Shown here one piece after another: positions 25,837 through 34,861 of a stretch of DNA of 64,000 bases. Origin of the DNA: Frigoribacterium sp. ACAM 257 (GTDB lineage Bacteria > Actinomycetota > Actinomycetes > Actinomycetales > Microbacteriaceae). Under the pieces are notes generated by a model. It had not been told where the DNA came from. It was given only the letters and a program-made list of their open reading frames with translations, and did no database searches. The first letter of the stretch is position 1, and every line of letters begins with the position of its first letter. The DNA lies in the NCBI RefSeq assembly GCF_007954365.1, contig NZ_VOLO01000001.1:806001-870000 (forward strand), read 5' to 3'. The translations under genes and the position numbers were made by a program.

Positions 25837-26469
25837 GTGAGCACCAGGAAGATCGTCGTCCTCTCGGCAGGGCTGGGTCAGCCCTCCTCCACCCGGCTCC
25901 TCGCCGACCGTCTCGCCGAGGCGAGCGCCCGGGCCCTGCTCGACCAGGGCTCGCCCGCCGAGTTCCGCGTCGTCGAGCTCCGGGACCACGCCCACGACGT
26001 CACCGACGCCATGCTGACGGGGTTCCCGTCCGAGGCGCTGGCCGACGTGCTGGCGGCCGTCGGGGCCGCGGACGGGGTCGTGGCCGTCACGCCCGTATTC
26101 ACCGGCTCCTACAGCGGCCTGTTCAAGTCGTTCTTCGACGTGCTCGACAACACGGCCCTGACCGGCACGCCCGTGCTGATCGGCGCGACGGCGGGCACCG
26201 CTCGGCACTCGCTCGTCCTCGACCACGAGCTGCGCCCGCTCTTCTCCTACCTGCGTGCCGTCGTCGTGCCCACCGGCGTCTTCGCCGCGGCGGAGGACTG
26301 GGGCGCCGGCGACGCGACGACCACGGGCCTGCCCGAGCGCGTGACGCGCGCGGCGGACGAGTTCGCCGCGCTGGTGTCGCTGAGGCACACCGAGCGCCGC
26401 GACCCCTTCGCCGACGTCGTCTCGTTCGAGGACCAGCTGGGCCGGCTGGGCGTCCAGGACGACGTCTGA
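25837..26469 (+). CDS. NAD(P)H-dependent FMN reductase, CE1759-like
   Basis: 210-residue flavodoxin-fold reductase. IVVLSAGLGQPSSTRLLADRL is the N-terminal phosphate loop; VAVTPVFTGSYSGLFKSFFD is the FMN-ring loop with the F(K)xFFD signature of the family; LIGATAGTARHSLVLDHELRPL follows. It supplies reduced FMN to the LLM monooxygenase encoded immediately upstream. The GTG at 25837 has an excellent TAGGAGG seven bases away, and the gene starts 10 bp after the preceding stop, so the two are cotranscribed. Confidence 0.92.
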   Translation: MSTRKIVVLSAGLGQPSSTRLLADRLAEASARALLDQGSPAEFRVVELRDHAHDVTDAMLTGFPSEALADVLAAVGAADGVVAVTPVFTGSYSGLFKSFFDVLDNTALTGTPVLIGATAGTARHSLVLDHELRPLFSYLRAVVVPTGVFAAAEDWGAGDATTTGLPERVTRAADEFAALVSLRHTERRDPFADVVSFEDQLGRLGVQDDV

Positions 26470-26589
26470 CGCCGTCCGACCCGCTGCGTGTCCGCCCGTC
26501 CGCAGCCGTGCCGACGGACGAGCAGCACGTGACGGGTCGATGATGGTCTCGCCCGTCGCGTCGACCCGCGCGCACCCCGAGGAGGACAC

Positions 26590-27420
26590 ATGACCGACAC
26601 CCGCAGCCCCGCCGACGAACTCGGCCGGTTCCACAAGGCTCGGCGCGCACGCGCCGTCAGCCCTCACGGCCCCCTGGCTCTCGTCAACACCCAATGGGTC
26701 GACTCGGTGCAGCCCGTGTGGGGCGTGGCCGGCTCTTGGGCGCCGGCGCCGGACGGCCTGGCGGGCCTGCTCGTGACCGCGGCGGCCGCCGACGGCGTGC
26801 GCGTCGACGGCGACCTCGTCGACGGGACGGTGCTCGTCGCGGGCGACGACGCGGTGACGCCGAGCGTCGTCCAGTTCTCCGACACGCTGAGCGGCACCGT
26901 CATCGCCAACGACGACCGCTCGAGCTGGGGCCTCCGGGTCTGGGACGCGGACTCCGAGGCGATCCGGCGCTTCGGGTCCATCGACTCCTTCGAGCACGAT
27001 CCCGCGTGGGTGGTCACGGCGGACTTCGTCCCGACCGAGGCCGGCACCCAGGTCGACATCCGCCACCAGGCAGACCTCGACCTCAGTCGCCCGAGACCGC
27101 TGCCCGGCCTCATCCGCTTCTCGCTCGGCGGCGTCGACCACGAGCTCGCCGCGTTCCCGAGCGGCTCGGGCGAGCGCCTGCAGCTCGTCTTCGGCGACGC
27201 GACCAACGGTGACAGCACCTACTCGGTCGGGCGGTTCCTCTTCCCGACCCCCGGCGACGACGGCACGATCGTGCTCGACTTCAACCAGGCCGTGCTGCCT
27301 CCCTGTGCGTTCTCGTACGCCTTCAACTGCCCGATCCCGCCGCCTCAGAACCGCCTGTCGATGCCGATCGAGGCCGGCGAGAAGAACGTGCTCGACCGGG
27401 ACGGCGCCCTGCTGCACTGA
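26590..27420 (+). CDS. DUF1684 family protein
   Basis: 276-residue cytosolic protein of the DUF1684 (COG3358) family. Recognised from the C-terminal half: RRFGSIDSFEHDPAWVV, the FSLGGVDHELAAFPSG strand pair, YSVGRFLFPT, and the cysteine-containing VLDFNQAVLPPCAFSYAFNCPIPP, with NRLSMPIEAGEK at the end. The family has no established biochemical function; the conserved Cys residues and the NCP-PP motif look like a site. GAGGAGG precedes the ATG. Confidence 0.85.
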   Translation: MTDTRSPADELGRFHKARRARAVSPHGPLALVNTQWVDSVQPVWGVAGSWAPAPDGLAGLLVTAAAADGVRVDGDLVDGTVLVAGDDAVTPSVVQFSDTLSGTVIANDDRSSWGLRVWDADSEAIRRFGSIDSFEHDPAWVVTADFVPTEAGTQVDIRHQADLDLSRPRPLPGLIRFSLGGVDHELAAFPSGSGERLQLVFGDATNGDSTYSVGRFLFPTPGDDGTIVLDFNQAVLPPCAFSYAFNCPIPPPQNRLSMPIEAGEKNVLDRDGALLH

Positions 27421-27455
27421 CGCTCGGTGTCGGTCGGCAGTGGGATGATCGACGG

Positions 27456-29117
27456 ATGTTCCTGCTCGTCCGCCGCCTCCCCGACGGCGACGTCGAGCTG
27501 ACGACCTGGAGTCGTCCCGCGCCGGACCAGGCACTCGTCACGGCGGGCGTCGAGGTCGTCGCGGACGCCGACCTCGCCGAGGCCGTCAGGAGGCGCGAGT
27601 CGGGTCCCGGGGGCGCGACCGGCCCCCGCTGGGTCTGGGACGACACCCCGCGGTGGTACCCGCGCCTCCTCGAGGCGGGCGTCCGCGTCGCGCGCTGCGT
27701 CGACCTGCGGCTCTGCCACGCGCTGTTGCGGGCGGCCGTCGCGACGACGGGCTCCGAGCTGCACGGCGCGGCTCGCGGTCCGTGGGACGTCCCGCAGGGC
27801 GCCGACGGCCCTCGTGACGGGCTCTTCGACGTGCTGCCCGAGTCGCTGCCCGACCCGGCGGGGGAGTTCGTGCGGCAGCGCGCGGCGATCGAGGCGAGCC
27901 CCGAACGGGCACGCCTCGAACTCCTCACGACGGCCGAGTCGACAGGTGCGCTGATCGCCGTCGAGATGCGGCACCACGGGGTGCCCTGGTCGGCCAGGGT
28001 GCACGACCGACTGCTCAGCGAGGCCCTCGGCCCGCGCCCGGCGACCGGCGAGCGTCCCGCCCTCATGCGCGAGGACCTCGACGAGGTGCGCCGCCGCCTC
28101 GACGCGCCCGACCTCAACCCCGACTCGCCCGCCGAGCTCGTGCGTGCCCTCAACTCGGCCGGCGTCCCCGTCACGTCGACCACGAAGTGGGAGCTCGAGC
28201 GACACGCGCACCCCGCCGTCGAGCCCCTGCTCCGGTACAAGAAGCGACAACGGCTCCTGGTCGCCAACGGCTGGGCCTGGCTCGACGCCTGGGTGCGTGA
28301 CGGGCGGTTCCGGCCCGACTACGTCCCCGCCGGCAGCGTCACGGGTCGCTGGGCCACGAGCGGAGGAGGCGCCCTGCAGCTGCCGAGGGCCGTCCGGGCG
28401 GCCGTCGTGGCCGACCCCGGCTGGAAGCTCGTCGTCGCGGACGCCTCTCAGCTCGAGCCGCGCATCCTCACCGGTCTGTCCGGCGACCGCGCGATGGCCG
28501 CGGCGGGGGAGGGCGACCTCTACGAGGGCATCGTCGCGAGCGGTGCCGTGGCGAGCCGGGCCGAGGCGAAGGTGGCGATGCTCGGCGCGATGTACGGCGC
28601 GACGCAGGGCGAGAGCGGCCGACTGGTGCCGCGCCTTGCGCGCCGGTTCCCGCACGCGATGGCCCTGGTCGAGGCGGCCGCGCGGACGGGCGAGCAGGGC
28701 GGCGTGGTCCGGACCCTCCTCGGGCGGACGTCGCCGTCGCCCGCCGACGCCGCGGCCTCCGACGAGCTGCCGCCCGAGATGCCCCGCGCCGAGGTCGGGC
28801 GCGACGCCCGGTCGTGGGGGCGCTTCACCCGCAACTTCGTCGTGCAGGGCACGGCGGCCGAGTGGGCGCTGTGCTGGCTGGGCGCGTTCCGCCAGGCGCT
28901 GCACGATCGCTTCGGCGACCGTGGCGACGACGCCCCGCACCTCACGTTCTTCCTGCACGACGAGGTCGTGGTGCACGCGCCGGCGGACACGGCCGACGAG
29001 GTCGCGCACCTCGTGGTCGAGGCGGCGGCCGCCGCCGGTCGCATGCTCTTCGGCGATGCACCGGTGCGGTTCCCCCTCACCGTGGCCGTGGTCGACGACT
29101 ACGCCCAGGCCAAGTGA
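27456..29117 (+). CDS. Bifunctional 3'-5' exonuclease/DNA polymerase, family A (Pol I-like)
   Basis: 553-residue polymerase that is separate from the main PolA and typical of Actinobacteria. Motif A is VVADASQLEPRIL with the metal Asp at 329; motif B (O-helix) is AKVAMLGAMYGATQGESGRL; motif C is FLHDEVVVHAP with His501-Asp502-Glu503. The N-terminal ~250 residues correspond to the exonuclease-like domain but the DEDD residues are not evident, so proofreading is doubtful. No 5' nuclease domain. The family is annotated as bifunctional by homology; its cellular role, perhaps in repair, is not settled. Confidence 0.88.
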   Translation: MFLLVRRLPDGDVELTTWSRPAPDQALVTAGVEVVADADLAEAVRRRESGPGGATGPRWVWDDTPRWYPRLLEAGVRVARCVDLRLCHALLRAAVATTGSELHGAARGPWDVPQGADGPRDGLFDVLPESLPDPAGEFVRQRAAIEASPERARLELLTTAESTGALIAVEMRHHGVPWSARVHDRLLSEALGPRPATGERPALMREDLDEVRRRLDAPDLNPDSPAELVRALNSAGVPVTSTTKWELERHAHPAVEPLLRYKKRQRLLVANGWAWLDAWVRDGRFRPDYVPAGSVTGRWATSGGGALQLPRAVRAAVVADPGWKLVVADASQLEPRILTGLSGDRAMAAAGEGDLYEGIVASGAVASRAEAKVAMLGAMYGATQGESGRLVPRLARRFPHAMALVEAAARTGEQGGVVRTLLGRTSPSPADAAASDELPPEMPRAEVGRDARSWGRFTRNFVVQGTAAEWALCWLGAFRQALHDRFGDRGDDAPHLTFFLHDEVVVHAPADTADEVAHLVVEAAAAAGRMLFGDAPVRFPLTVAVVDDYAQAK

Positions 29118-29312
29118 GAGGCGCACGCCGCCCCGGGGACGCACCCGCCGACTCCTTGCCAGCTGTTGCACAGTTGTGACCCCCAGGCAGGGCGTGTCAT
29201 GATCGACCCTGCGGGCACAGGTCCGCTCACAACCGAACACGCACGAGAGCACGCACACGGTCCACGTGTCCACAGGTCGATGGGGAAGTCGCACCTAACG
29301 GATGGAGGAATC

Positions 29313-29816
29313 GTGGCTGCTGCAACGGCTAGGGGAGTGCTCTTCGTGCACTCGTCCCCTCGTGCACTGTGCCCGCATGTCGAGTGGGCGGTCGGTCGAG
29401 CCCTCGGGCACGCCGTGAACTTCGCCTGGGTGGCGCAGCCGGTGATGTCGGGCGCCCAGCGCACGGAGTTCTCCTGGCAGGGCGACGAGGGCGCCGGTGC
29501 GCGCATCGCGTCGGCGCTGCGCGGCTGGGAGCACCTGCGCTACGAGGTGACGGAGGATCCCGGCGAGTCGATCGACGGAGGGCGCTGGATGCACACGCCC
29601 GATCTCGGCGTCTTCTTCGCGCAGACCGACACTGCCGGCAACACCGTGGTGCCGGAGGACCGCATCCGGTACGCCATGGACATCGCCGGCTCGAACGCGC
29701 TCGAGCTGCACCGCGAGCTGCGGCTCGCCCTCGGCCAGGCCTGGGACGACGAGCTCGAGCCGTTCCGGTACAGCGGCGAGGGCAACCCGGTCGTCTGGCT
29801 GCACAAGGTCGGCTGA
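29313..29816 (+). CDS. DUF3145 domain-containing protein
   Basis: 167-residue protein conserved through Actinobacteria. GVLFVHSSPRALCPHVEWAVG is the highly conserved start, followed by FAWVAQPVMSGAQRTEFSW, WEHLRYEVTEDP and the end EPFRYSGEGNPVVWLHKVG. No function known. GTG at 29313 is chosen because GGAGGA lies eight bases upstream and because the family begins near GVLFVHSS; in-frame codons further up run into the intergenic region. It is convergent with the fab cluster, separated by a perfect hairpin. Confidence 0.9.
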   Translation: MAAATARGVLFVHSSPRALCPHVEWAVGRALGHAVNFAWVAQPVMSGAQRTEFSWQGDEGAGARIASALRGWEHLRYEVTEDPGESIDGGRWMHTPDLGVFFAQTDTAGNTVVPEDRIRYAMDIAGSNALELHRELRLALGQAWDDELEPFRYSGEGNPVVWLHKVG

Positions 29817-29838
29817 CCCCGACGCACCCGGACCGCGT

Positions 29839-29878
29839 GACGAAGGCCGGTGGCCCCGAGGGGACACCGGCCTTCGTC
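29839..29878. terminator. Bidirectional terminator between DUF3145 gene and fabF
   Basis: 14-bp perfect stem GACGAAGGCCGGTG (29839-29852) and CACCGGCCTTCGTC (29865-29878), with extra CCCC/GGGG pairing in the loop. It lies between convergent genes. Confidence 0.85.
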
Positions 29879-29910
29879 GTGCCCGGCGCGGAAGCCGGCG
29901 CGGTGCAGGG

Positions 29911-31149
29911 TCAGACCGAGCGGAACGCGACGACGGCGTTGTGCCCGCCGAAGCCGAACGAGTTGCTGATCGCGACGATCTCGCCGTCGGGCAGCCGGCG
30001 GGGTTCTCCGACCACGACGTCGAGGTCGATCTCGTCGTCCATCTGCGTCACGTTGATCGTCGGGGGAGCGAGGCGCTCGTGCAGGGCCTTGACCGTGAAG
30101 AGGGCCTCGATCGCCCCGGCACCGCCGAGGAGGTGGCCGGTCGACGCCTTGGTCGCCGAGACGATCAGCGTCGGGGTGTGATCGCCGAAGACCCGCTTGA
30201 TGGCGTGGTACTCGGCGATGTCGCCGACGGGCGTGCTGGTCGCGTGCGCGTTGACGTGCACGACCTGGTCGCGCTCGACGCCGGCGTTCTCCAGCGTCGC
30301 GATGACCGCGCGGGCAGCACCCGTGCCCTCGGGGTCGGGAGCGGTGATGTGGTACGAGTCGCTCGTGACCGCTCCGCCGAGCAGCTCGGCGTAGATGCGG
30401 GCACCGCGGGCGAGCGCGTGCTCCTCGGTCTCGAGAACGAGCGCCGCGCCTCCTTCGCCGAGGACGAAGCCGTCTCGGGTGACGTCGTACGGGCGGGAGG
30501 CGGTGGCCGGGTCGTCGTTCCGCTTCGAGAGGGCCTGCATGGCCGCGAACGAGGCGAGCGGCATGGGGTGGATGGCCGCCTCGGAGCCGCCGGCGACGGC
30601 GATGTCCGCGAGGCCTGACTGGAGGTGGTCGTAGGCCATCGCGATCGACTCGGTGCTGGAGGCGCAGGCCGACACGACGGTGCGGGCGCCGGCGCGCGCG
30701 CCGAGGCTCATGGAGATCGCGGCGGCGGGGCCGTTCGGCATCAGCATCGGCACGGTCATGGGCAGGACGCGACGCGGACCCTTCTCACGGAGGGTGTCCC
30801 AGGCGTCGAGCAGGGTCCACACGCCGCCGATGCCGGTGGCCCAGTCGACGATGAACCGCTCGGGGACGACCTCGGGCGAGCCGGCGTCGGCCCACGCCTC
30901 GCGTGCCGCCGTGAGGGCGAACTGGCTCGAGGGGTCGAGGCGCTTGGTCTCCCGACGGTCGAGCACGTCGGCCGACGGCACCTTCGCCTGGCCGGCGATC
31001 GTGACGGGGAGCTCGTACTTGGCGACCCATTCCTGCTCGAGGGTCGTGATGCCGGACTCGCCGGCGAGCAGGGCGTTCCAGCTGTCGACGGCGGTGCCGC
31101 CGAGGGGGGAGGTGCCACCGAGGCCGGTGACGACGATCTTCTTGGTCAT
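29911..31149 (-). CDS. fabF: Beta-ketoacyl-ACP synthase II
   Basis: 412-residue KAS II that elongates acyl-ACP with malonyl-ACP in type II fatty-acid synthesis. Thiolase fold with catalytic Cys162 in VVSACASSTESIA, His in NAHATSTPVGDIAEY and His in KASTGHLLGGAGAIEA; GFGGHNA closes the protein. ATG start with AGGAGA upstream. Last gene of the fabD-fabH-acpP-fabF cluster, 103 bp after acpP. The upstream gap allows an independent ribosome site but shows no clear promoter. Confidence 0.96.
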   Translation of the reverse strand: MTKKIVVTGLGGTSPLGGTAVDSWNALLAGESGITTLEQEWVAKYELPVTIAGQAKVPSADVLDRRETKRLDPSSQFALTAAREAWADAGSPEVVPERFIVDWATGIGGVWTLLDAWDTLREKGPRRVLPMTVPMLMPNGPAAAISMSLGARAGARTVVSACASSTESIAMAYDHLQSGLADIAVAGGSEAAIHPMPLASFAAMQALSKRNDDPATASRPYDVTRDGFVLGEGGAALVLETEEHALARGARIYAELLGGAVTSDSYHITAPDPEGTGAARAVIATLENAGVERDQVVHVNAHATSTPVGDIAEYHAIKRVFGDHTPTLIVSATKASTGHLLGGAGAIEALFTVKALHERLAPPTINVTQMDDEIDLDVVVGEPRRLPDGEIVAISNSFGFGGHNAVVAFRSV

Positions 31150-31252
31150 GACGATTCTCCTGGAGAGGCGGTGCGTCCCTCGGCGGGCACGGAGCCCGAG
31201 AGGGGGGACGGAGAGGCCCGGTCGCCCCGAGGGGAGACCGGGCCGTCGACGT

Positions 31253-31501
31253 CTAGTCCTGTGCCTTGGTGATGAAGGTGACGGCGTCCCCGACGGTCTT
31301 GAGGTTCTTGACCTCTTCGTCCGGGATCTTCACGTCGAACTTCTCCTCGGCGTTGACCACGATGGTCATCATCGAGATGGAGTCGATGTCCAGGTCGTCG
31401 GTGAACGACTTGTCCATCTCGACGGTGTCGGTCGCGATGCCCGTCTCGTCGTTGACGAGCTCGGCCAGGCCGGCGAGGACTTCTTCGGTGGACAGTGCCA
31501 T
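31253..31501 (-). CDS. acpP: Acyl carrier protein
   Basis: 82-residue four-helix acyl carrier. The 4'-phosphopantetheine attachment Ser41 is in DDLDIDSISMMTIVV (DSI where many ACPs have DSL). It is strongly acidic, as expected. AAGGAG precedes the ATG. It carries growing acyl chains between the FabD, FabH and FabF enzymes encoded around it. Confidence 0.97.
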   Translation of the reverse strand: MALSTEEVLAGLAELVNDETGIATDTVEMDKSFTDDLDIDSISMMTIVVNAEEKFDVKIPDEEVKNLKTVGDAVTFITKAQD

Positions 31502-31581
31502 GGTGTGTTCTCCTTGAGGGGGTGTCGTGGTGACCGGGGTAAAGCCTATACAGGGCGAGGGCGGCGAGCCGTCGCGGCGCG

Positions 31582-32592
31582 CTACGGGAGGACGACGACC
31601 TGGGCGCCGAAGACGAGGCCCGCGCCGAAGCCGATCTGGAGCGACAGGCCGCCGCTGAGCTCTGGGTTCTCCTCGAGGAGGCGGTGGGTCGCGAGCGGGA
31701 TGCTGGCGGCCGACGTGTTGCCGGTCGTCGCGATGTCTCGGGCGATCACGACGGTCCCGGGCAGGCCGAGCTGTTTCGCGAACTCGTCGACGATGCGCAT
31801 GTTGGCCTGGTGCGGCACGAACGCCGAGAGCTGGTCGGCGGTGACGCCGGCCCGCTCGAGGGCCTGCTTGGCGACCTTGACCATCTCCCAGACCGCCCAG
31901 CGGAACACGGTCTGGCCCTCCTGGCGGAGCGTCGGCCAGGCGACGTCGCCGCCCCCGGCGCGGTACTCCTGCATGGTGTTCGTCATGCGGATCGCGTCCC
32001 ACTTCGAGCCGTCGCTGCCCCACACGGTGGGCGCGATGCCGGGGGTGTCGCTCGCGCCAACGACCGCGGCGCCCGCCCCGTCGCCGAGGAGGAACGAGAT
32101 GGTGCGGTCGGTCGGGTCGATGAAGTCGCTGAGCTTCTCGGCGCCCACGACGAGCACGTACTCGGCCAGGCCCGACTTCACGAAGGAGTCGGCCTGGGCG
32201 ATGCCGTAGGCGTAGCCGGCGCAGGCCGCGGAGATGTCGTAGGCGGCGGCCGGGTTCGCGCCGATCTTCTCGGCGAGCAGCGAGGCGACCGAGGGTGTCG
32301 CCACGCCTCCGCTGATCGTCGAGACGAGCACGACGCCGATCTGGTCGGGACGGATGCCGGCCTTGGCGATCGCCTCGTTCGCCGCGGCCTCGGCGAGGTC
32401 GACGACGTGCACCTCGGAGGACGCCCTGACACGGGTCACGACGCCCGTGCGCTGCTGGATCCACTCGTCACTCGAGTCGATGGGCTCGACGATGTCGGCG
32501 TTCGGCACGACCTGGTCGCCACGAGCCGCACCGATGCTGAGGATGCGCGTGTACTCGGCGCCGTGGTGCTGCTTGAGCTGGGGGGTGGTCAT
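31582..32592 (-). CDS. fabH: Beta-ketoacyl-ACP synthase III
   Basis: 336-residue KAS III that starts chains by condensing an acyl-CoA primer with malonyl-ACP. Catalytic Cys124 in DISAACAGYAYGIA; His in AFVPHQANMRIVDEF; Asn in IATTGNTSAASIP. IDSSDEWIQQRTGV and the C-terminal GLSLQIGFGAGLVFGAQVV are family marks. In branched-chain Actinobacteria FabH prefers isobutyryl or 2-methylbutyryl primers, but specificity cannot be read here. Start ATG overlaps the fabD stop (ATGA). Confidence 0.96.
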   Translation of the reverse strand: MTTPQLKQHHGAEYTRILSIGAARGDQVVPNADIVEPIDSSDEWIQQRTGVVTRVRASSEVHVVDLAEAAANEAIAKAGIRPDQIGVVLVSTISGGVATPSVASLLAEKIGANPAAAYDISAACAGYAYGIAQADSFVKSGLAEYVLVVGAEKLSDFIDPTDRTISFLLGDGAGAAVVGASDTPGIAPTVWGSDGSKWDAIRMTNTMQEYRAGGGDVAWPTLRQEGQTVFRWAVWEMVKVAKQALERAGVTADQLSAFVPHQANMRIVDEFAKQLGLPGTVVIARDIATTGNTSAASIPLATHRLLEENPELSGGLSLQIGFGAGLVFGAQVVVLP

Positions 32593-33509
32593 TCTGCTCC
32601 CTCGAGGAGGTCGACGGCGGCCTGCAGGTCGTCGGGGGTCTTCACCGCGACGGAGGGGACTCCGCGCAGCGCGCGCTTGGCGAGGCCCGTCAGGGCGCCC
32701 GCGGGGGCGAGCTCGACGATGCCGGTGACCCCGGCGTCGGCGAACGAGGTCATGACGGCGTCCCACCGGACGGGCGAGGACACCTGGCCGACCAGCAGCT
32801 CGACGAAGCGGCTGCCGGAGTCGACGGCGCTGCCGTCGTTGTTCGTCCAGAGACGCAGGGTCGGGTCGGAGGTGGTGACCGAGGAGGCGGCGGTTCGGAG
32901 TCGCTCGACGGCGGGTTCCATGAAGCGCGTGTGGAACGCCCCGGCGACCTGCAGCGGCACGACCCGGCTCTTGGCGGGCGGCTCCGCCGCGAGTGCGGCG
33001 AGTGCGCTCAGCTCGCCGGCGACGACGACCTGCCCGCCGCCGTTGTGGTTCGCGGCGGTGAGCCCCAGGGCCTCCAGGCGGGCGGCCAGCTCGGCCTCGT
33101 CCCCGCCCAGGACGGCGCTCATGCCGGTCTCGACCCGCGACGCGGCCTCGGCCATGGCGCGGCCGCGCTCGGCGACCAGGCGGACGGCGTCGTCGTCGGT
33201 CAGGACCCCGGCGACCGCCGCCGCGGTGAACTCGCCGACGGAGTGGCCGGCGACGCCGCCGACACGGCTGCGGTCGACGCGGGAGAAGAGGGCGCGGGCC
33301 GTGAGCAGCCCGGCGGCGACGATGAGGGGCTGGGCCACCGCGGTGTCGCGGATGGTGTCGGCGTCGGACGTCGTCCCGTGGGAGACGAGGTCGACCCCGG
33401 CCGACTCCGACAGCGACTCGAGGAACTCGCGCTGGGCGCCGTCCTCCAGCCAGGGCTCGAGGAATCCGGGGGACTGGGAGCCCTGTCCGGGCGCTACGAC
33501 GACGATCAC
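32589..33509 (-). CDS. fabD: Malonyl-CoA:ACP transacylase
   Basis: 306-residue enzyme that loads malonate from CoA onto ACP. The nucleophile elbow is GVAGHSVGEFTAAA with Ser90, and the catalytic His is in VAGAFHTRFMEPA; the start VIVVVAPGQGSQSPGFL is the usual FabD N terminus. GTG at 33509 is preferred to upstream in-frame codons because the family begins at this point. First gene of the cluster, 115 bp from the regulator gene that is transcribed ahead of it. Confidence 0.95.
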   Translation of the reverse strand: MIVVVAPGQGSQSPGFLEPWLEDGAQREFLESLSESAGVDLVSHGTTSDADTIRDTAVAQPLIVAAGLLTARALFSRVDRSRVGGVAGHSVGEFTAAAVAGVLTDDDAVRLVAERGRAMAEAASRVETGMSAVLGGDEAELAARLEALGLTAANHNGGGQVVVAGELSALAALAAEPPAKSRVVPLQVAGAFHTRFMEPAVERLRTAASSVTTSDPTLRLWTNNDGSAVDSGSRFVELLVGQVSSPVRWDAVMTSFADAGVTGIVELAPAGALTGLAKRALRGVPSVAVKTPDDLQAAVDLLEGAE

Positions 33510-33575
33510 TCGACCATCATGCCAACGACGTGTCCCGTCCGTGTGGAGCAACTCGACCAAAGATCGCCGTGGACA

Positions 33576-33591
33576 CTGTGGATGGCCACAG
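33576..33591. promoter_or_regulatory. Inverted repeat upstream of fabD
   Basis: CTGTGG-atgg-CCACAG, 67 bp before the fabD start, in the gap between the PucR/FasR-type regulator gene and the fab cluster. Candidate binding site for that regulator, by position only. Confidence 0.35.
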
Positions 33592-33624
33592 GGGGCGCCG
33601 GCGGGCCGCGGTCGTGGGGCCGTC

Positions 33625-34854
33625 TCAGCGTCGGCGCGGCCCCTGGCCGTCGGTGTCGGCGATGGAGCCGAGGATGAGGGCCGACTGCAGCACGATGGCC
33701 TCCCGTGACCCGGTGGCGTCCCAGCCGATCACGTCGGACACGCGCTTCAGTCGATAGCGCACCGTGTTGGGGTGCACGAACAGCTCGCGTGCCGTGGCCT
33801 CGAGCGAGCGGCCGTTGTCCAGGTAGCACCAGAGGGTCGTGAGCAGCTCGGTCGAGTGCGTCTTGAGCGGCTTGTAGATGCGGTTGACGAGAGTCGACCG
33901 GGCGAGCGGGTCACCGGCCAGCGCCCGCTCGGGGAGCAGGTCGTCGGCGAGCACGGGACGCGGTGCGTTGCGCCACGACCGTGCCACCGCGAAGCCGGCG
34001 AGGGCGGCCTTGGCGCTCTGCGCGGCCTCGACGAGGCTCGGCACCTCGTGGCCGAGCACGAGGTGGCCGTCGCCGAACCCCGGCTCGAGGGCCGAGGCGA
34101 TGTCGGTGAACGGGGGCTGGGAGGTCGATTCGCCGTTCTCGTCGGTCTCCTGCTCGGCGCGGCCGATGACGAGCACGAGCCGGCTGCCCTGCACGCCGAT
34201 CAGGACGTCGGCGTCGAGGTGCCGCGCCGTCCGGCGGAGCTGGTCGACGTCGAGCACGCGCGGCGCCGTCCCCACCAGCACGGACACCTCGCCGTGGCCG
34301 TGCCAGCCCAGGGCGGCGATGCGGCTCGGCAGCTCGTCGTCGTACTCGCCCCGCAGGATCGAGTCGACGACGAGTGCCTCGAGCCGGGCGTCCCACAGGC
34401 CGCGAGCCTCGGCCGCACGGGCGTAGACGTCCGCCGAGGCGAACGCGATCTCCCTCGAGTACAGAAGGATCGCCTCCCGCAGGCTGTCGTCGCCGTCCTT
34501 GACGCGCTCCTCGACCACCTCGACGGTGACCCGGATGAGCTGGAGGGTCTGCTGGAGGCTGATGGACCGGAGCAGCTCCCGCGGAGCCGCGCCGAACACG
34601 TCGGCGGCGATCCACGGCGTCGACCGGGGGTCGTCGAACCAGCTGATGAAGGAGGTGATGCCCGCCTGGGCGACCAGCCCCACCGCCGAACGGCGGCCGG
34701 GCGGCATGTCGCCGTACCAGGGCAGCGTCTCCTCCAGCCGCTTGATGGTCGCCGTCGACAACTCGCCCGACACCGTCCGCAGCCACGCGAGCGTGCGCTC
34801 CTTCGTGGCCGCGGACGGCTCCATCGGCGAGGCCGGGACCCGCTCGGCGCTCAC
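33625..34854 (-). CDS. PucR/CdaR-like transcriptional regulator (FasR type)
   Basis: 409-residue regulator. The C-terminal PucR-type helix-turn-helix (about 340-400) is LWCYLDNGRSLEATARELFV then HPNTVRYRLKRVSDVIGWD. The middle is a degenerate GGDEF-like domain (VSVLVGTAPRV, LVLVIGRAEQE) as in CdaR/PucR proteins. Its position directly upstream of fabD matches the FasR activator of fatty-acid synthesis described in Streptomyces, so it probably senses acyl products and controls the fab genes; that is inference from position and family. GTG at 34854 has GGAGAG upstream; ATG at 34824 is an alternative. Starts 8 bp after aceE on the same strand. Confidence 0.85.
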   Translation of the reverse strand: MSAERVPASPMEPSAATKERTLAWLRTVSGELSTATIKRLEETLPWYGDMPPGRRSAVGLVAQAGITSFISWFDDPRSTPWIAADVFGAAPRELLRSISLQQTLQLIRVTVEVVEERVKDGDDSLREAILLYSREIAFASADVYARAAEARGLWDARLEALVVDSILRGEYDDELPSRIAALGWHGHGEVSVLVGTAPRVLDVDQLRRTARHLDADVLIGVQGSRLVLVIGRAEQETDENGESTSQPPFTDIASALEPGFGDGHLVLGHEVPSLVEAAQSAKAALAGFAVARSWRNAPRPVLADDLLPERALAGDPLARSTLVNRIYKPLKTHSTELLTTLWCYLDNGRSLEATARELFVHPNTVRYRLKRVSDVIGWDATGSREAIVLQSALILGSIADTDGQGPRRR

Positions 34855-34861
34855 GCGGTCG

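Noticed and set aside
26490-26525. Terminator after the FMN reductase gene (CGTCCG ... CGGACG)
   Set aside because: Stem of only six pairs with a 12-nt loop and no T tract; not better than chance in this composition.
29118-29312. Promoter with TTGCAC (29165) before the DUF3145 gene
   Set aside because: No -10 element at an acceptable distance could be found, so it is not listed.
32589-33560. Longer fabD starting at 33560
   Set aside because: The extra 17 residues (ELLHTDGTRRWHDG region) are not part of FabD, which begins at VIVVVAPGQG; GTG 33509 is kept.
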